The notes: generated from the letters alone by a model not told the origin. DNA of 64,000 bases from Peromyscus leucopus (GCF_004664715.2 NC_051068.1:130096716-130160715), one strand, 5' to 3'. Positions 23,300 through 34,909 are shown, numbered from the stretch's first letter. Translations and numbers: made by a program.

Positions 23300-23846
23300 A
23301 TTCCACTGTTGTAACAGATCTCGGCCCCAAAGATTTATTGCTACATTTGCTACATATGGCTTCAACCTTCCTCTCTGTCCTTCTGGCCCTATGCATTCAA
23401 CCCATCTCAAACTCTGTTTTATCTGAGATAGGGTGCCAATCCCTAAAAGTTAGACATCCACCTATTGAAGAAGCCAATTTTGATGCCATGAATTTGGTGT
23501 AATTATAGTCAGTCACATCTGCACCTGTGTCTACCAGGCCCTCCAGAACCAGGCCATTAATTCGAGTTCTAAGCTTTGGTCTTTGTTCATTTATGGAAGT
23601 TTGCCAAAATATTTGTTTTATAGTGTTCTTTGTAAACTGTAATCCATCTATCAAATCTGTTTTATCATCCATTGCAGTATCGGTTTTTACATTAGGCATT
23701 GGTTTATTCAGTTGTCCTGGAGAGGAATTTCTTCCACAGTGGCTGGGAATGTTCGTACTACTTTTGATTTGGGGGCCTGCAAGAGGCCCCCTGAGGCATT
23801 TCCCACCAGTAAAGGGTTGCCTTGTATATCTATTTTTGATCTTCAC
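23300..23846 (-). pseudogene. retroviral aspartic protease, ERV A
   Basis: Encodes LEGLVDTGADVT, the active-site DTGA motif of retroviral proteases, near 23,520-23,550. The C-terminal signature [11 protein letters not shown] (about 23,310-23,345) follows in a different frame, so a frameshift near 23,405 divides the gene. The active-site residues are kept but no continuous protein could be made. Confidence 0.85.
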
Positions 23847-23849
23847 TCA

Positions 23850-24085
23850 CTGGTCCAATGTTGGCCTTTGCCACATCTTCTACATAATCCAGGAGGTGGT
23901 TGGGGTCTCCTGTTTAGGCTATTCCTAGAAGGAGTATTACTTCTAGGAGTACCCCATGTACAGTTTTTACTTATATGACAGAGAGCCTGTATTCAAACTT
24001 GCTGTCTGACCTCTCCATCTAGTGAAATCATCTTGTCTGAATGCCCTCCTAACTTCATGATAATCTTCCATAATCTCTCCTCAGG
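23850..24085 (-). pseudogene. gag nucleocapsid fragment, ERV A
   Basis: The minus strand encodes a zinc knuckle reading LCRRCGKGQHWTSE (about 23,850-23,893). The codon for the final cysteine is TGA. A second, more degraded knuckle end (CHISKNC) lies upstream near 23,960-23,980, followed in the 5' direction by a short stretch compatible with the end of capsid. Everything further upstream in gag is absent. Confidence 0.75.
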
Positions 24086-24585
24086 GCCAAGCTAATGTTT
24101 AATGACTAGAACTCCTAAGACATGAACTAAATAATCTGTTCATTACCCCTTTTAAAGAAAAGAAAGAGTAAAAGCCATGAGCTAGCAATTTGAAAGAGTA
24201 CCCTCCAGACCTTCATTCAAACTATTAGCATCCAATATCAAACCAGCCTTAACTGTGAGAAACAAACCTATATTATTTATGAACCACTTTTTAAGTCAGC
24301 TTCCACCACTGTTAGGAATTCCCAAGATAATCAACTCATTAAAAGAGAAGATTTATTTTGGCTCATAGTTTTGGAACCAAACAATTTTATGGTTGATTGT
24401 CCCTGTTACTTGTGGGCCTGTAGTGAGGCATCATATTTTTATAGACGTATATGACAGTGAAAAGGTGCTGTCCCCATGATCAGGAATTACAAGGAAGGAT
24501 GAAAGAGGGGAAGGATCTCTGTAACTCCAACATCTTAACTTCTAACACTACTCAAAATTCTAATTCAAAGACTCCAGGAGTCAAA
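24086..24585. other. unassigned, possible ancient repeat
   Basis: 24,300-24,560 has 'agaagatttattttggctca', 'gggcctgtagtgaggcatca' and similar phrases seen in reverse-oriented old eutherian repeats. The first 200 bp are unassigned; nothing identifies them as gag. Confidence 0.35.
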
Positions 24586-24589
24586 GTAT

Positions 24590-24688
24590 TGGCTGAGGCT
24601 ATAAATCAGTGATAGAGTGCTTACCTAGCACATGCCAGGCTCTGAACTTAACACCCTCTGCAAAAAATATGCATAAGTCACTCTCTAG

Positions 24689-24734
<46 letters not shown>

Positions 24735-24735
24735 G
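24590..24735 (+). repeat. ID SINE with (CA)n tail
   Basis: 'ggctgaggctataaatcagt' followed by 'gatagagtgcttacctagca' is a recognisable tRNA-Ala-derived ID element head with A/B box spacing. It is followed by an A-rich stretch and a CA repeat (24,690-24,732). Confidence 0.75.
24690..24732. repeat. (CA)n microsatellite
   Basis: Pure CA repeat, about 43 bp. Confidence 0.97.
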
Positions 24736-25499
24736 TCAAATCAAATTCAGCTGTGGGCCCTTATGATAATTAGAGTTCCATTTTCTATAATAAAATTCTG
24801 AGTTACATGTGGATGTTCCTGTTTAACAGGGGTGATCAGGAGAGTAAAAAAGTGTGATTGATCCAAATCAAGACTGAGCCAAGTAAGAAAAACTCAAAAT
24901 GTCAAAGCTTCATGATCAGCATCTGGGCACACTATGTGGGCATGAATTCCCAGGAGCTCAACTGGCCAAGGGCTACAACCACATTGAGAATGATGATTGC
25001 TCCACATAGGACACAAACCATCAAGATATGGAATTCCAAGTTGTTCTAGATGGTCATTACACTACAACACTGCTTATTCAAAGACTTTACCCTGGGAAGC
25101 ACTTGAAACAAATTCCTGAGATATTCTGATGACACTTTTTCTATTTTGCTCATGTAAAAAATCTGGCTTAAAAAAGAAAAAAAAAATCAATGCTAATCAC
25201 ACCCTTGGGTAAAAGTATATTGGAGCTCATTTTCTTGCCAACCTGAGAATTTAAAATAAAAATAGATTGGCAGAAAAAGTAACAGATTTCATCTTGGTGT
25301 CTTCACATAAGCATGTCATTAGATGGTTTTCATTCATTCATGTCTCCCTGGCCTGCCTCCACTGCCATTCCATGGTGGCTCCCTCCTTTCTTCAATTCGT
25401 TCCTTTCTGCTTTCTTACTACTTGTATCTCATTGGCCTCTCTATTTCTTACTTTCTTAAAGATCTCTTTATCCCTTTTCTAGTTTCATGACCCTCTTTC

Positions 25500-25885
25500 T
25501 CCACTCCCTACACTGGATCTAGTTTCTGCATTTAATAGAAAACATCAGGTAGTTGTCTTGAGTATGGTACACTTTATTTGGTGTAAGTCTTTCCAGTTCT
25601 ACTCATTTGTTGCAAATGTCATGGTTTCATTTTTCTTTATGGCTGCATAAATTCAAGTACGTACACTTACCACATTTTCTGTGTTCATTCATGTGTTGGT
25701 GAACATCTAGACTGGTTGGATTTTCTGGCTATTGTGAATAGTGCAGCAATAAACATGGATGTGCAAGTGTCTGTGTAGGCCTATCTGACATCCTTCCAGT
25801 ATATCCCAACAGTGGCATAGCTGGATCACATGGTAGCTTTATATGTAGGATTTTTTTGAGCAATCTCTAACTTGTAAAATTTGAA
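25500..25885 (-). mobile_element. old L1 fragment, minus orientation
   Basis: The plus strand contains antisense of the end of L1 ORF2: 'tttctttatggctgcataaa', 'ggctattgtgaatagtgcag', 'caataaacatggatgtgcaa', 'tatatcccaacagtggcata'. More diverged than the L1s at the left edge. Confidence 0.75.
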
Positions 25886-26639
25886 GTCTTCTTGTTTTAT
25901 TCTTTTGGATGCTAATTTTCATTATAATAATTATTAAAAACAACCAATAATTTTTGTGCCAAAGTCTGAATACCTTGATACATTGAAATTTTCTGCCAGA
26001 TAAACTAATCCATTATCTCAAAGCTGGTCCTCAGAGTACACTCAGCCACAGTTACAGGAAGAGAGAATAAAAAGCAGAACAGAAAGATAAGAGAATACCA
26101 AGTTTATAAGGAAATGTGTAAAGAATTTAAAGATACAGACAAACAGTTTCAAATAACACCATATCCTACTAGGTAAAGACCAACATCATTGAATGATCCA
26201 ATCACTTCTTAATAGTATTAATATTTCAGAATTAGCTTTCAACACAGAAGCCTTTTGTGAAAATCATGGAGTGCTATGGAGGAAGCGGGAAAGCAGAAGC
26301 CATTTTACTGTCATTGGGCAGTATAAATTAAAGGTAGTATTGTATTCATGCAGGTGAGTCCAAGTGGTCTTGCCATTGATTTGGACAAAGCTTCTTGGGA
26401 TACGAAATAAGTTGGTACAAAAATTGTTAAAAAGTGTACAGGAGATGGAATATTTTAAAAAGTATAACATCTAAGTAATCAAAACACAGATATAGTGGGA
26501 ATTTCTAAAGATAACCACTTTAACAGATACATCATATGGTAGCAAAGAACCTAGGAGACAAATAGTTTAAAATAAAAATCAGCTAACTATGTGTACCCTT
26601 TGCTTTCATCTAGTCATTAGCTTCATTATTTCAAGATAA
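25886..26639. other. unassigned sequence
   Basis: AT-rich, no gene or repeat recognised. Confidence 0.5.
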
Positions 26640-26649
26640 ATCTAAATTT

Positions 26650-26944
26650 GCATTCCTTTTATATACTGTGTGTATGTGAGTGGGCACACATGTGTGCCTA
26701 CATGTGGGTGTGTGTCTGTGTGCAAAGCTGTATGGGGTGTACATGAAGGCCAGAGGTCAACCACTGGTGTTGTTCCTCAGCACCAATTGATCATCCTTTT
26801 TGTTTCTTTTGTTCTTACTAGGGTGTCTCAATGGCCTTTAGTTCACCTACCAGTTAGGATAACTGTCTAATAATCCCTAAGTGAAGGATCTGCATGTCTC
26901 TGCCTCTCCAATGTTAGGATTCCAAGCATATATCACCATGCCTT
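26650..26944 (-). repeat. old B4/RSINE1-type SINE
   Basis: GT-rich start, 'catgaaggccagaggtcaac' (about 26,742), and 'tctctgcctctccaatgtta' then 'aagcatatatcaccatgcct' at the right, antisense of a B1-related 5' end. It ends next to the tRNA-Lys fragment. Confidence 0.6.
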
Positions 26945-26974
26945 GAGACTCTTAATCTCAGGGTCGTGGGTTCG
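26945..26974 (+). pseudogene. tRNA-Lys(CUU) internal fragment, 30 nt
   Basis: Thirty consecutive bases equal nucleotides 28-57 of vertebrate tRNA-Lys(CUU) as I know it: the anticodon stem-loop with CTCTTAA, the variable loop and the 5' T stem up to TTCG. The match ends on the base before A58 of the T loop. The acceptor stem, D arm and 3' end are absent, so it is not a functional tRNA gene. The ERV B 3' region begins at the next base. It may be a reverse-transcription relic or an unrelated tRNA pseudogene. Confidence 0.75.
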
Positions 26975-27861
26975 TGTATCAGAAACACCTGAATTCCACT
27001 AGTGTCGTGTCATGATTCAGGATTTTAAATTCTGGAAATTGTTAACACTTTTTTAATTCAGCTGTTCATTCTTCGTGGCTGTGTATATATGGCTTCATCT
27101 CAGCATCCCCTTCTTCTCCACATCCCTCTATTAAATGCCAGTCTACTTTCGAGAGCTTTCAGCTGCTGTTCCATTGCACAACAGAAGCCATCGGCCCTCT
27201 GCCTGTTAAGCTGCCTTTGAAGAAAAGGGCACCGTACCTTTTCCGGATGCGAAGGCCACTTCAGGGATGGAGCCATATTGTCCTGGCCTCAGAAGATGCC
27301 TTTTGACAAAGCCATAACCACACTTGTTTTGGCAAGAATCAGTAGTCCTTTGTTTCGTGTTGTCTGTCCATTTTGTCCTGTTGATTCGAGGATTCTTTGT
27401 TGTCCAGTGGCTAACTTTTGCCACATTGAAAGTTGACTCCATATGCAGTTTCTTCAATGCCCATATTGTCTCTGAAGTAGATTGGTACTGCCAGGAGCCG
27501 ACATGTCTCAAAAAAGAAAAATTTTCTAAGTTATTAAAACATTTTAAATGCCATATTCTGTAGATCTCTGAAGGGTTTGAAGATGACCTGTCTAAAACAT
27601 CTCTGCTCAATTTTTAAAACCTATCTAAAATGACTACAAGTTCTATTGTAATATCTAACTACTAACTTTCATTTCTTTATATCCTAATAGTTGGTAATAA
27701 TAACATTCAAGGATCAGAAATTTGCATTACATTGTTAAATGAATGGTATAAATACAATTAGAAATATACATATAGCATTTTCTAACAATATCAGTTTCAA
27801 ATTTGTATACAATATAAAACAATCCAATCCAATGTAAAGCATTTAAAACTAGTAATTGTCA
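26975..27861 (-). mobile_element. putative 3' LTR or 3' non-coding end of ERV B
   Basis: On the minus strand a 41-bp purine tract (27,862-27,902) is directly followed by TGACAATTACTAG, and the segment ends GTTTCTGATACA at 26,975. Polypurine tract, TG start and CA end together suggest a 3' LTR of about 887 bp; an alternative start at TGTTGTGCAATGG (27,183) would make it 209 bp. A TATA-like 'ccatatatacacagcc' (about 27,080) fits a U3. No second LTR copy exists here to confirm the ends. The 134-codon frame at 27,206-27,610 lies inside and has no recognised domain. Confidence 0.45.
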
Positions 27862-29144
27862 TTTCCTTTTCTTTCTTTTTTTTCCTTCCTTCTTTTTTTT
27901 AAACAAGAACCTTAAATCTAATCTCCTTTGCTTAGCCTTTTTCCTAACCCTTGACAACAACTTGTAACCAACCCCCCTAAATACTGAAAATTATCCCAGA
28001 CCCAAAACCCATTAAAAAGACCAAAAAAACCACCCAGCCCACCCCACCTGTTTGGGAATGTGAGCGTCGTATTCTTAAAATTGCTTCCTGCTGGGTATGG
28101 GCAAAGCTTTCTATATAATGAAAGAAAAATTTTAGGTTAATTGTCAAATTCTAGGAAAGGTAACTATATCCTTCATTATCCAGTCTGTGTATAATGCCAA
28201 AGTTCAGGGTTTATCTCAAGTCCTTATTCAAGTAGTCTTTGAGACTGGATCATCTCAGTTAGTCAACTCAAAATTGCTCTGAGCACCTTGTAGTTCAAAG
28301 CTGATCTGTGGATGATGTTTGTCAGCTTAATGATATTATTATTGTCCACGTGGAATTGTTCTGGTTGTGGGGCCCCATCTTCTTCCTGGAGACTTCAGTT
28401 GATGTTAGGCCTGGCCGTGATTTCCTGCAGAAAACTGATAAGAGACTCAAACACAAAGACATATATATGCAACTAGCCTTTTTTCTAGAATTAGTTAGTA
28501 CTCTATATCACCATTCATATATTAACAAAGTTTAAAATGTATATATATATTAATCTTGTAAATTTTGATATAAAATTCATACTTTAGGAAGAGTTTAAAG
28601 AATCAGAATAGAATCAAAGAGTTGAGATTAGTAATAGAATAGTCCCTTAATTAATTTTGCTTTTGTCCTGTCCCATAGCAGAAGATGGCTCTTTTATTCT
28701 GGCATGATACAGGGAGTTTGCATTTTCCTTTTAACAACATGCTTGAGTTTAAAGAAGGAGAGAGCCATTCTCCAACTCCAAAGTCAGCTTTAAATTTTAA
28801 TTGAACTGGGACTATTAGAAGACCAATAGTGTTAAATCTTTAGAGAAAAGCAGAAACAAACATTTAGGAAGACATAAAATTTTTTAGATAATATATACCC
28901 ATATACCGTTTCACTCTGTTTCTTGGGATAGATGATTTGTCCCTTTTCTTCAGTTGTCTCATTTGTCCAGTGTTCTTCAGATTCCTTAACCTTCATTCTC
29001 CTAAAAGACAAAAACAAAAACCTTTCCCCAAGACTAATTTTGGGGATGTTCCTTTTTGGCAAGTTATTATCTGATTAAATGAAAAGGCATGTGTTACTAG
29101 TACAAGTTAGTTTAAATTGGATGCTCATGCTGGTTGATGAACTA
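27862..29144 (-). mobile_element. ERV B post-pol non-coding region
   Basis: Between the integrase end and the purine tract no env-like frame, signal peptide or transmembrane motif is recognisable; stops occur in all frames. This fits env-lacking class II elements, where pol is followed by a non-coding region before the polypurine tract (27,862-27,902). A 76-codon frame at 28,832-29,062 has no known motif. Confidence 0.55.
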
Positions 29145-29880
29145 TCACCTCCTCTGATTAAGAGGTCTCTCTTGTTCAAATCGAACCTTTATCAATTTTG
29201 ATGGTACCCACAGCTTATCTTCTCCTGTAGAAACAAAAGCAAAACCTCTTCCCCAACGTAATACATACCCTGGTTTCCATTCTGAGGTCAGCACATCCTT
29301 AAAGTATATAGGCTGATTTAATTCTGTAGTTTTTTCTATTATCCAATGTCTCTCTGCAGCTGTTGTTCCTTTCTCATTGGCATTCAGAAAATTCAAAGTT
29401 AATAGAGCATTACGCAGTCTATTTCTGGGGGTTTTTGTTACCCATTTCTGTTTATTTAGCATATCCTTTAGAGTTCTGTTTGATCTTTCTATAACTGCTT
29501 GACCTGTAGGATTATGTGGTATGCCTGTAATATGCCTTATATTGTAATAAGTAAAAAACTGTTTCATTTTAACAGAGACATATGATGGAGCATTGTCAGT
29601 TTTGATTTGTGCAGGTATACCCATGATGGCCATAACTTCTAGCAAATGAGTGATTACAGAATCAGCTTTTTCAGAACTCAAAGCAGTTGCCCATATTTCA
29701 GTTTTCCAAATTCTGCAAAGTGAAACACGTCCATCTGCCAGATTTCATTTCTCTGAGTACCCTTTGGGTTACATCCTGCTGGTAATGGCGTTTGATTGTA
29801 GAAGGAATAAGTAGGACATTTCTTTACTATTTTTTGGCTTGTTGCCAGGTTATGGAAAAATCCTTTTTTAAACCTTTACT
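29145..29880 (-). pseudogene. integrase, ERV B
   Basis: The catalytic core shows WQMDVFHFAEFG with the first Asp (about 29,715-29,745), IKTDNAPSYVS with the second, and HNPTGQAVIERSNRT with the Glu. The C-terminal KPGYVLRWGRGFAFV and KLWVPSKLIKV resemble betaretroviral integrases. A frameshift near 29,700 separates the first Asp from the rest, and in the N-terminal zinc-binding region the second cysteine position reads Tyr (CPTY). Broken and not functional. Confidence 0.88.
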
Positions 29881-30745
29881 ATTGACATGATGTTTTTTTA
29901 TGAAATTCTGAGGCCTCCAGCACATTTCCTATCAATAATTTATCAATCTCTTCAATGCCTTTTTCTAGAGGGCCTGACAGACCATTATGGGATCGAATGT
30001 GAGTTATATATAAAGGATGATTCCTTTTCCTGATTGTATCTTGTAATTGAATAAATAGTGAAGTTAATTCTGAAGCATCAGGGATAAATTCTGCAGTCTC
30101 AATATGTAACACCACTCTTTCAGCATACTGAGAGTCAGTTACTATGTTGAGAGGTTTTGAAAAATCCATTAATACCAACAGAATAGCATAAAATTCTGAT
30201 TTTTGAACTGAATTATACGGACTTTGAACCACTTTACTTAAATTTTCTGATTTGTAACCTGCCTTTCCTTCTTTGTTGGCATCTGTATAAAATGTACAAA
30301 CTCCAGATATGGGTTTTTGCCGTACAATTCGAGGCAAGATCCAATCAGCTCTCTTTATAAGATCAATTCTATCGCTTTTGGGATATTTGCTGTTAATTTC
30401 TCCCAAAAAATTACTGCAAGCTCTTTGCCAAGGTTCATTTTCTGTCCATAATTTTTCAATGTCCTCCTTAGTTAATGGTATGACAATTTCTGCTGGGTCT
30501 ATGCCTGCTAATTGACAAACTCTTAATTTTCCTTTCCAAATCAAGTCAGAGATTTTTTCCACATAAGTTTTTAATTTTTTATTTGGTTTATTTGGTAAAA
30601 ATATCCATTCCAATATAATATCTTCCCTCTGCATTAATATTCCAGTAGGAGAACGCCTAGAAGGTAAAATAACCAAAATGCAATCCAGCTTTGGATCAAG
30701 ACAATCCACATGCCCTTCATGCACTTTCTTTTCTACCAAGGCCAA
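29879..30745 (-). pseudogene. RT connection and RNase H, ERV B
   Basis: The longest uninterrupted frame in the window, 288 codons. It covers the RT connection region (LTKEDIEKLWTENEPWQRAC) and RNase H with FYTDANKEGKAGY, VQKSEFYAIL, NIVTDSQYAERV and THIRSHNGLSGPL followed by EIDKLL. The RNase H acidic residues are visible. It ends with a stop inside the junction to integrase. Retention of this frame is probably chance, given the frameshifts on both sides. Confidence 0.88.
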
Positions 30746-31800
30746 TTTTTTCTAAGCTTCAGGTGATAGTTCTCTTGGACTATTTAAGTCCTTGTCACCT
30801 TCTAAGGTTTTGAACAAGTTATTCAGTTCATCATTTTTTACCCCAACAATAGTTCGTAGATGAGAAATATCTCCAAATAATCTTTGAAAGTCATTAAGAG
30901 TCTGTAGTCTCTCTCCGAATTTGCACCTTTTGGGGTCTAATTTTTTGTAGCTCTATTTTATATCCTAAATAATTAATAGAATCTCCTCTTTGTATCTTTT
31001 CAGGAGCAATTTGTAATCCCCAGCAAAGCAAAATTTTCTTTACTTCTTCAAACATTATTTCTAAAGTATCTGCATTTGAGTCAGCTAGTAAAATATCGTC
31101 CATATAATGATAAATTATAGATTTAGGAAATTTTTTACATATGACTTCAAATGTCTGTTGTACAAAGTATTGGCACAGAGTTGGGCTATTCAACATTCCC
31201 TGTGGGAGGACCCTCCATTGAAATCTTTTAACCGGTTGAGAATTATTATAAGTAGGTACTGTAAAAGCAAATATTTCTCTGTCTTTTTCTTGTAAGGGTG
31301 TTGAAAAAAAAAACAGTCTTTTAAATCAATAACTATGAGAGGCCATCTTTTTGATAACAGAGTAGGCAAAGGCATCCCAGATTGTAGAGAGCCCATTGGC
31401 TGAATTACTTTGTTAATTGCTCTAAGGTCTGTTACCTTTCTCCATTTACCAGATTTCTTTTTAATAACAAATACAGGAGAATTCCAAGGGCTGGTTGATT
31501 CTTCAATATGCTGAGCATTTAACTGTTCTTCTACCAGCTCTTCTAAAGCCTGGAGTTTCTCTGTTGTTAAGGGCCATTGCTGAACCCATATAGGCTTGTC
31601 TGTTAACCATTTTAAAGGTAGAGCTTTTGGTGTCTTTGGAAGATCATCAGTTATTGTGCCCTGTTCTTGTATAATATGGATGGCTGGTGACCACTCATTA
31701 GAACAATATCTTCTAATATTTCTCTCAGTAACATGTGCTAGTTTATGATTTGTGGCTTTCTCTTTTACATTGTTTATGTGTTTCTTATTTAATAAGATGG
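30746..31800 (-). pseudogene. reverse transcriptase, ERV B
   Basis: Motifs in order from high to low coordinate: [63 protein letters not shown]. Frameshifts occur at the A run at 31,304-31,313 (T-phase 'gaaaaaaaaaac' on plus) and near 30,930. The 5' limit is about 31,800, corresponding to the pro-RT junction of remnant A, so gag and pro are missing here. Confidence 0.88.
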
Positions 31801-31834
31801 TTGTTTACATCAACAATACCTGGATAGTTTTTTA

Positions 31835-31930
31835 TTTTTTACATGAATTGGGGGCTTGGACTCAGATCCTTATGCTTGCAAGGTACAGTTTCAGACCTGA
31901 ACTAAAACCCACCCACAATGCATAATGTAA
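31835..31930 (-). repeat. SINE fragment
   Basis: 'gggggcttggactcagatcc' and 'ttatgcttgcaaggtacagt' resemble the antisense tRNA-like head of a B4/RSINE1 element. Short and diverged. Confidence 0.45.
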
Positions 31931-34730
31931 TTTTGTGTAGCTGACATCTCAGGCTGGCTTACATGGACCATGTCCATGTAAATACTCCTTGAGAGGATTG
32001 TTGGGTTGTATGGTGAGGGACTTCATGGTTTTGCTTGGTTTTGAATATATGTGTTCTACTGCATGGAACAACCAGCACTTTGATTGAATTGAAGTTTGTT
32101 TGTTTTATTTTTATAATAGAGAGTTTTCCTTTTCTGTTTTGAATGCAAGCGTTATTTCTGGATGATTTTTGTGATCTCCCTGCTTCACTAAGAAAATAAG
32201 TTTCTTTCCATCTTTCAGAATTATTTTATTTGTTGTACCCCTTCTTATTATCCTTTAAAAAATTAATCAGATAGCTACATGGCTTGTTTTTGTCTACTAC
32301 TGACAGGTTTTCTGTGTCTGGTGAATTGCATCTCAGTGAAAATGTCCTTAGTGACAGGAGTGTGCATTCCTGGGTATGCACATGGATTTCAGTGAGGTTG
32401 GATCAGAACTGATTGTGACCTGTTGTGGAAACAAACAATTTATACAAGAAAACAGAAATGTGAAGTCTCAGAGACTTATGTTTAACCCCTTGGGTCAGTC
32501 ATCTGTGGAAACTTTATCATTTAATTAACCTTTCAAACTTCAGTTTTTTCACTTATTAAGTGACAGTGTTTTGCATTTCTCTAAGTTTTGTATTAAAAAA
32601 TTTCAAGTATAAGAGACAAAAAGTTTAATAACATCATTTCACAAAAAGTGATAAATTATGTGAAATACAAGAATGTCTTAATTATGAAAATGTCTAAAGA
32701 GTTGATTTATAGTCATAAAATTTGACATTATTTGCAAGGTGTTTTAATAGGACACATTGTTCATAGTAGGCATACATGTAGAAATATGGCATATCAAAGA
32801 TATTTACTTGACAGTAGATCTTGTCATTCTTCATTTGTGACCTCAGCTGTTGTTTAAAATCTAATAGCATGACCTATATCCACAAACTCTTCCATATCCA
32901 GTGCTATTCTGACATATTTTCATATCCTTCAGGTAACCATTTTTCATTTTTCTTTTATTCCAAGACCTTGCTTTTGTTGAGGTCTGTGTTGCATCTCATT
33001 TTTTGTGGCCCTCCTCTTGTCTGATTCTTCTTCTCATTCAGCCATCTGTAAATGGATGTATGGTATACCTTTTTGAATGTTTAGAGTAATTTAGTTGTAT
33101 TACTCTGAAATACTGAAAGTAAGCTTAATATGAACTAGTCAAGTTTGTTAATGAAATATCTGTGCCTTCATGGATCCCCAGAATTTTTCTTTCATTGCTT
33201 CTTCTCCTCTAAATAAAATTCCTCTAAATAGAATTCATTCCTACATTATCTGTTAGGAAAAAATCCCTGGTACATTCTAATGCAGAGTATATTTTACCTT
33301 TTTAAACCATGTGATTAGAGTTCTAATTTATTTAGCCAAACTGTTTAACAGTGTGTCTTTTGAAATATAGATACTTCTCCTCATAGACATAAGTTGGATG
33401 TTAATTATTCACAAAATTCTCCAAACATACAGTTCAAATAGATTATATTTAATGATGACTAAACTGTTGAACTTACCTCTGGAATTATTATGTAAAATGA
33501 TGCACAGAAAAAAATAAACACACATTGAACACAATGTTCTTTAATTTATGTTATCTACTTAATTTGTCATTCATTCTCTGAGATAGCATATTTCTGTAAA
33601 ATCTTTAATGGTCTCTTGGGATAGATAAATACAATATTACCCTGATGCCTCTGCAGAGGAAGGGAAAACAGAATAACTGATGAGTCCCTAGGGCTAATAT
33701 TCCACACTACAAGAAATAGGATGCACCAAGGATGATGAAGGGAGCATTTCTATATCAGAGCCATGCTGTTATCGTGTATACTATGGAAGAGTAGGAGGAC
33801 TCCTTATATATGGACCTTCAGATGATATCATTGTCTGTTACTGTGACCCAAGTTTAGTAATCAATGTGCTTTCCCAGAATTCTACACTAATAACACAATG
33901 CAGTCATGTATTTATTCTATACATATTTAACCAGGGTCAGCAATACACCAGTTCTGAGGATGCACTGAGAAGCAAGGCAAGTGGAACTCCTGACTTCAGA
34001 TCTTCTCTGTCTCCGAAATCAACGAAAATAAGTATGGTCTGCCAGCTCACAGCAGAGAACAGTGATATTTGGAATTAAGAACAGGGAAGGTAATTCTCCA
34101 ATACTATGTATTCTTCACACCCAACTCACGTCTTCCTTAACAAAGGAATGACTGATGAAATATGAGCTCAGCTTCTCTGTTTTTCATCTTTGAAGAAAGA
34201 GCCAAACTGGAGGATACAGAATGATATCCACTTTGGCAAAATGTGTGTTCCAAGATTGACTATTAGAACTAAGCTATACTCTCTAATATGCTGGAGAGAA
34301 CATAACCAAATTTGTTTTGATATTCCTTATCTAACACCAACTCATTTACAAATACTCTTACCAGGGTCCCTTGCTGTGGAATAATCCTTCTGTACACTGT
34401 GACCAAAACAGTTAGATTCAATTATCTCTTTATAAAGGAAAAAGAGGGATAGGATATAAAAATGATTAGATAAAATGTTAGATTACTGAATCTACTTTAA
34501 TCCAAAAACAATTATAATCTTAAATATTTTACATTGAAATGGATTTTGGTTTATTGATACAAATTTAAAGTTAATTTTGTTAGACTGTAATGTATATTTC
34601 TACTCTTGTTTGGGATATTGTGTTTATGCAGCTCATTTAAAAATGTAATGTATAATTAAGAAATATGGGTAGTGACTTCAGGGCAATATCCCACTCAGAT
34701 AAGCTTCCAATTACCAGAATTAGAGAAAAG
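31931..34730. other. unassigned sequence
   Basis: About 2.8 kb of AT-rich DNA with no gene, exon or clear repeat recognised. Confidence 0.5.
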
Positions 34731-34734
34731 CTTC

Positions 34735-34875
34735 GAGCTGAGTATGGTGGTACACACCTATAATCCCAGCACTCTGGAGGAAGAGGCAGGAAGATCTCTG
34801 ACTTTGAGACTGTCCTGGTCTACAGATCCAGTTTCAGGACAGCCAGTGAAGGCATTGAAGGCAACCACTGAAAAT
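34735..34875 (+). repeat. B1 SINE, old
   Basis: 'gctgagtatggtggtacaca', 'ataatcccagcactctggag', 'gtcctggtctacagatccag' and 'ttcaggacagccagtgaagg' follow the B1 consensus order. The A-rich tail is lost. Confidence 0.85.
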
Positions 34876-34909
34876 AGAAAAGCTGGTCAATATATAATTA
34901 AATGAGGGG

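Larger units (their letters stand above)
21728..24085 (-). mobile_element. class II ERV remnant A (gag NC-pro-RT-RNase H)
   Basis: Reading from 24,085 downwards on the minus strand: nucleocapsid end, protease, reverse transcriptase and RNase H in betaretroviral order. The integrase and both LTRs are missing, and the element stops right after the last RNase H acidic region. Several frameshifts and stops break it. Compared with remnant B it lacks about 270 bp of the RT connection region (junction near 22,165). Nucleotide similarity to B over RT is about 80% by eye, so these are separate, old insertions of related elements. Confidence 0.88.
26975..31800 (-). mobile_element. class II ERV remnant B (RT-RNase H-IN-3' end)
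   Basis: Same orientation as remnant A. It keeps what A lost (integrase, connection domain, 3' region) and lacks what A kept (NC, protease), but both contain RT and RNase H, so they are not two halves of one provirus. Left boundary depends on the putative LTR; the part up to 27,862 is firmly internal retroviral sequence only from 29,145 rightwards. Confidence 0.75.

Noticed and set aside
26945..26974. Functional tRNA-Lys gene
   Set aside because: Only nucleotides 28-57 are present; no acceptor stem, D arm or complete B box.
27206..27610. 134-codon minus-strand open frame as a possible env or accessory gene
   Set aside because: Lies within the putative LTR/3' non-coding region of ERV B; no signal peptide, transmembrane segment or known motif.
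21728..31800. One single provirus spanning A and B
   Set aside because: RT and RNase H occur twice and the gene order cannot be joined into one element without duplication.
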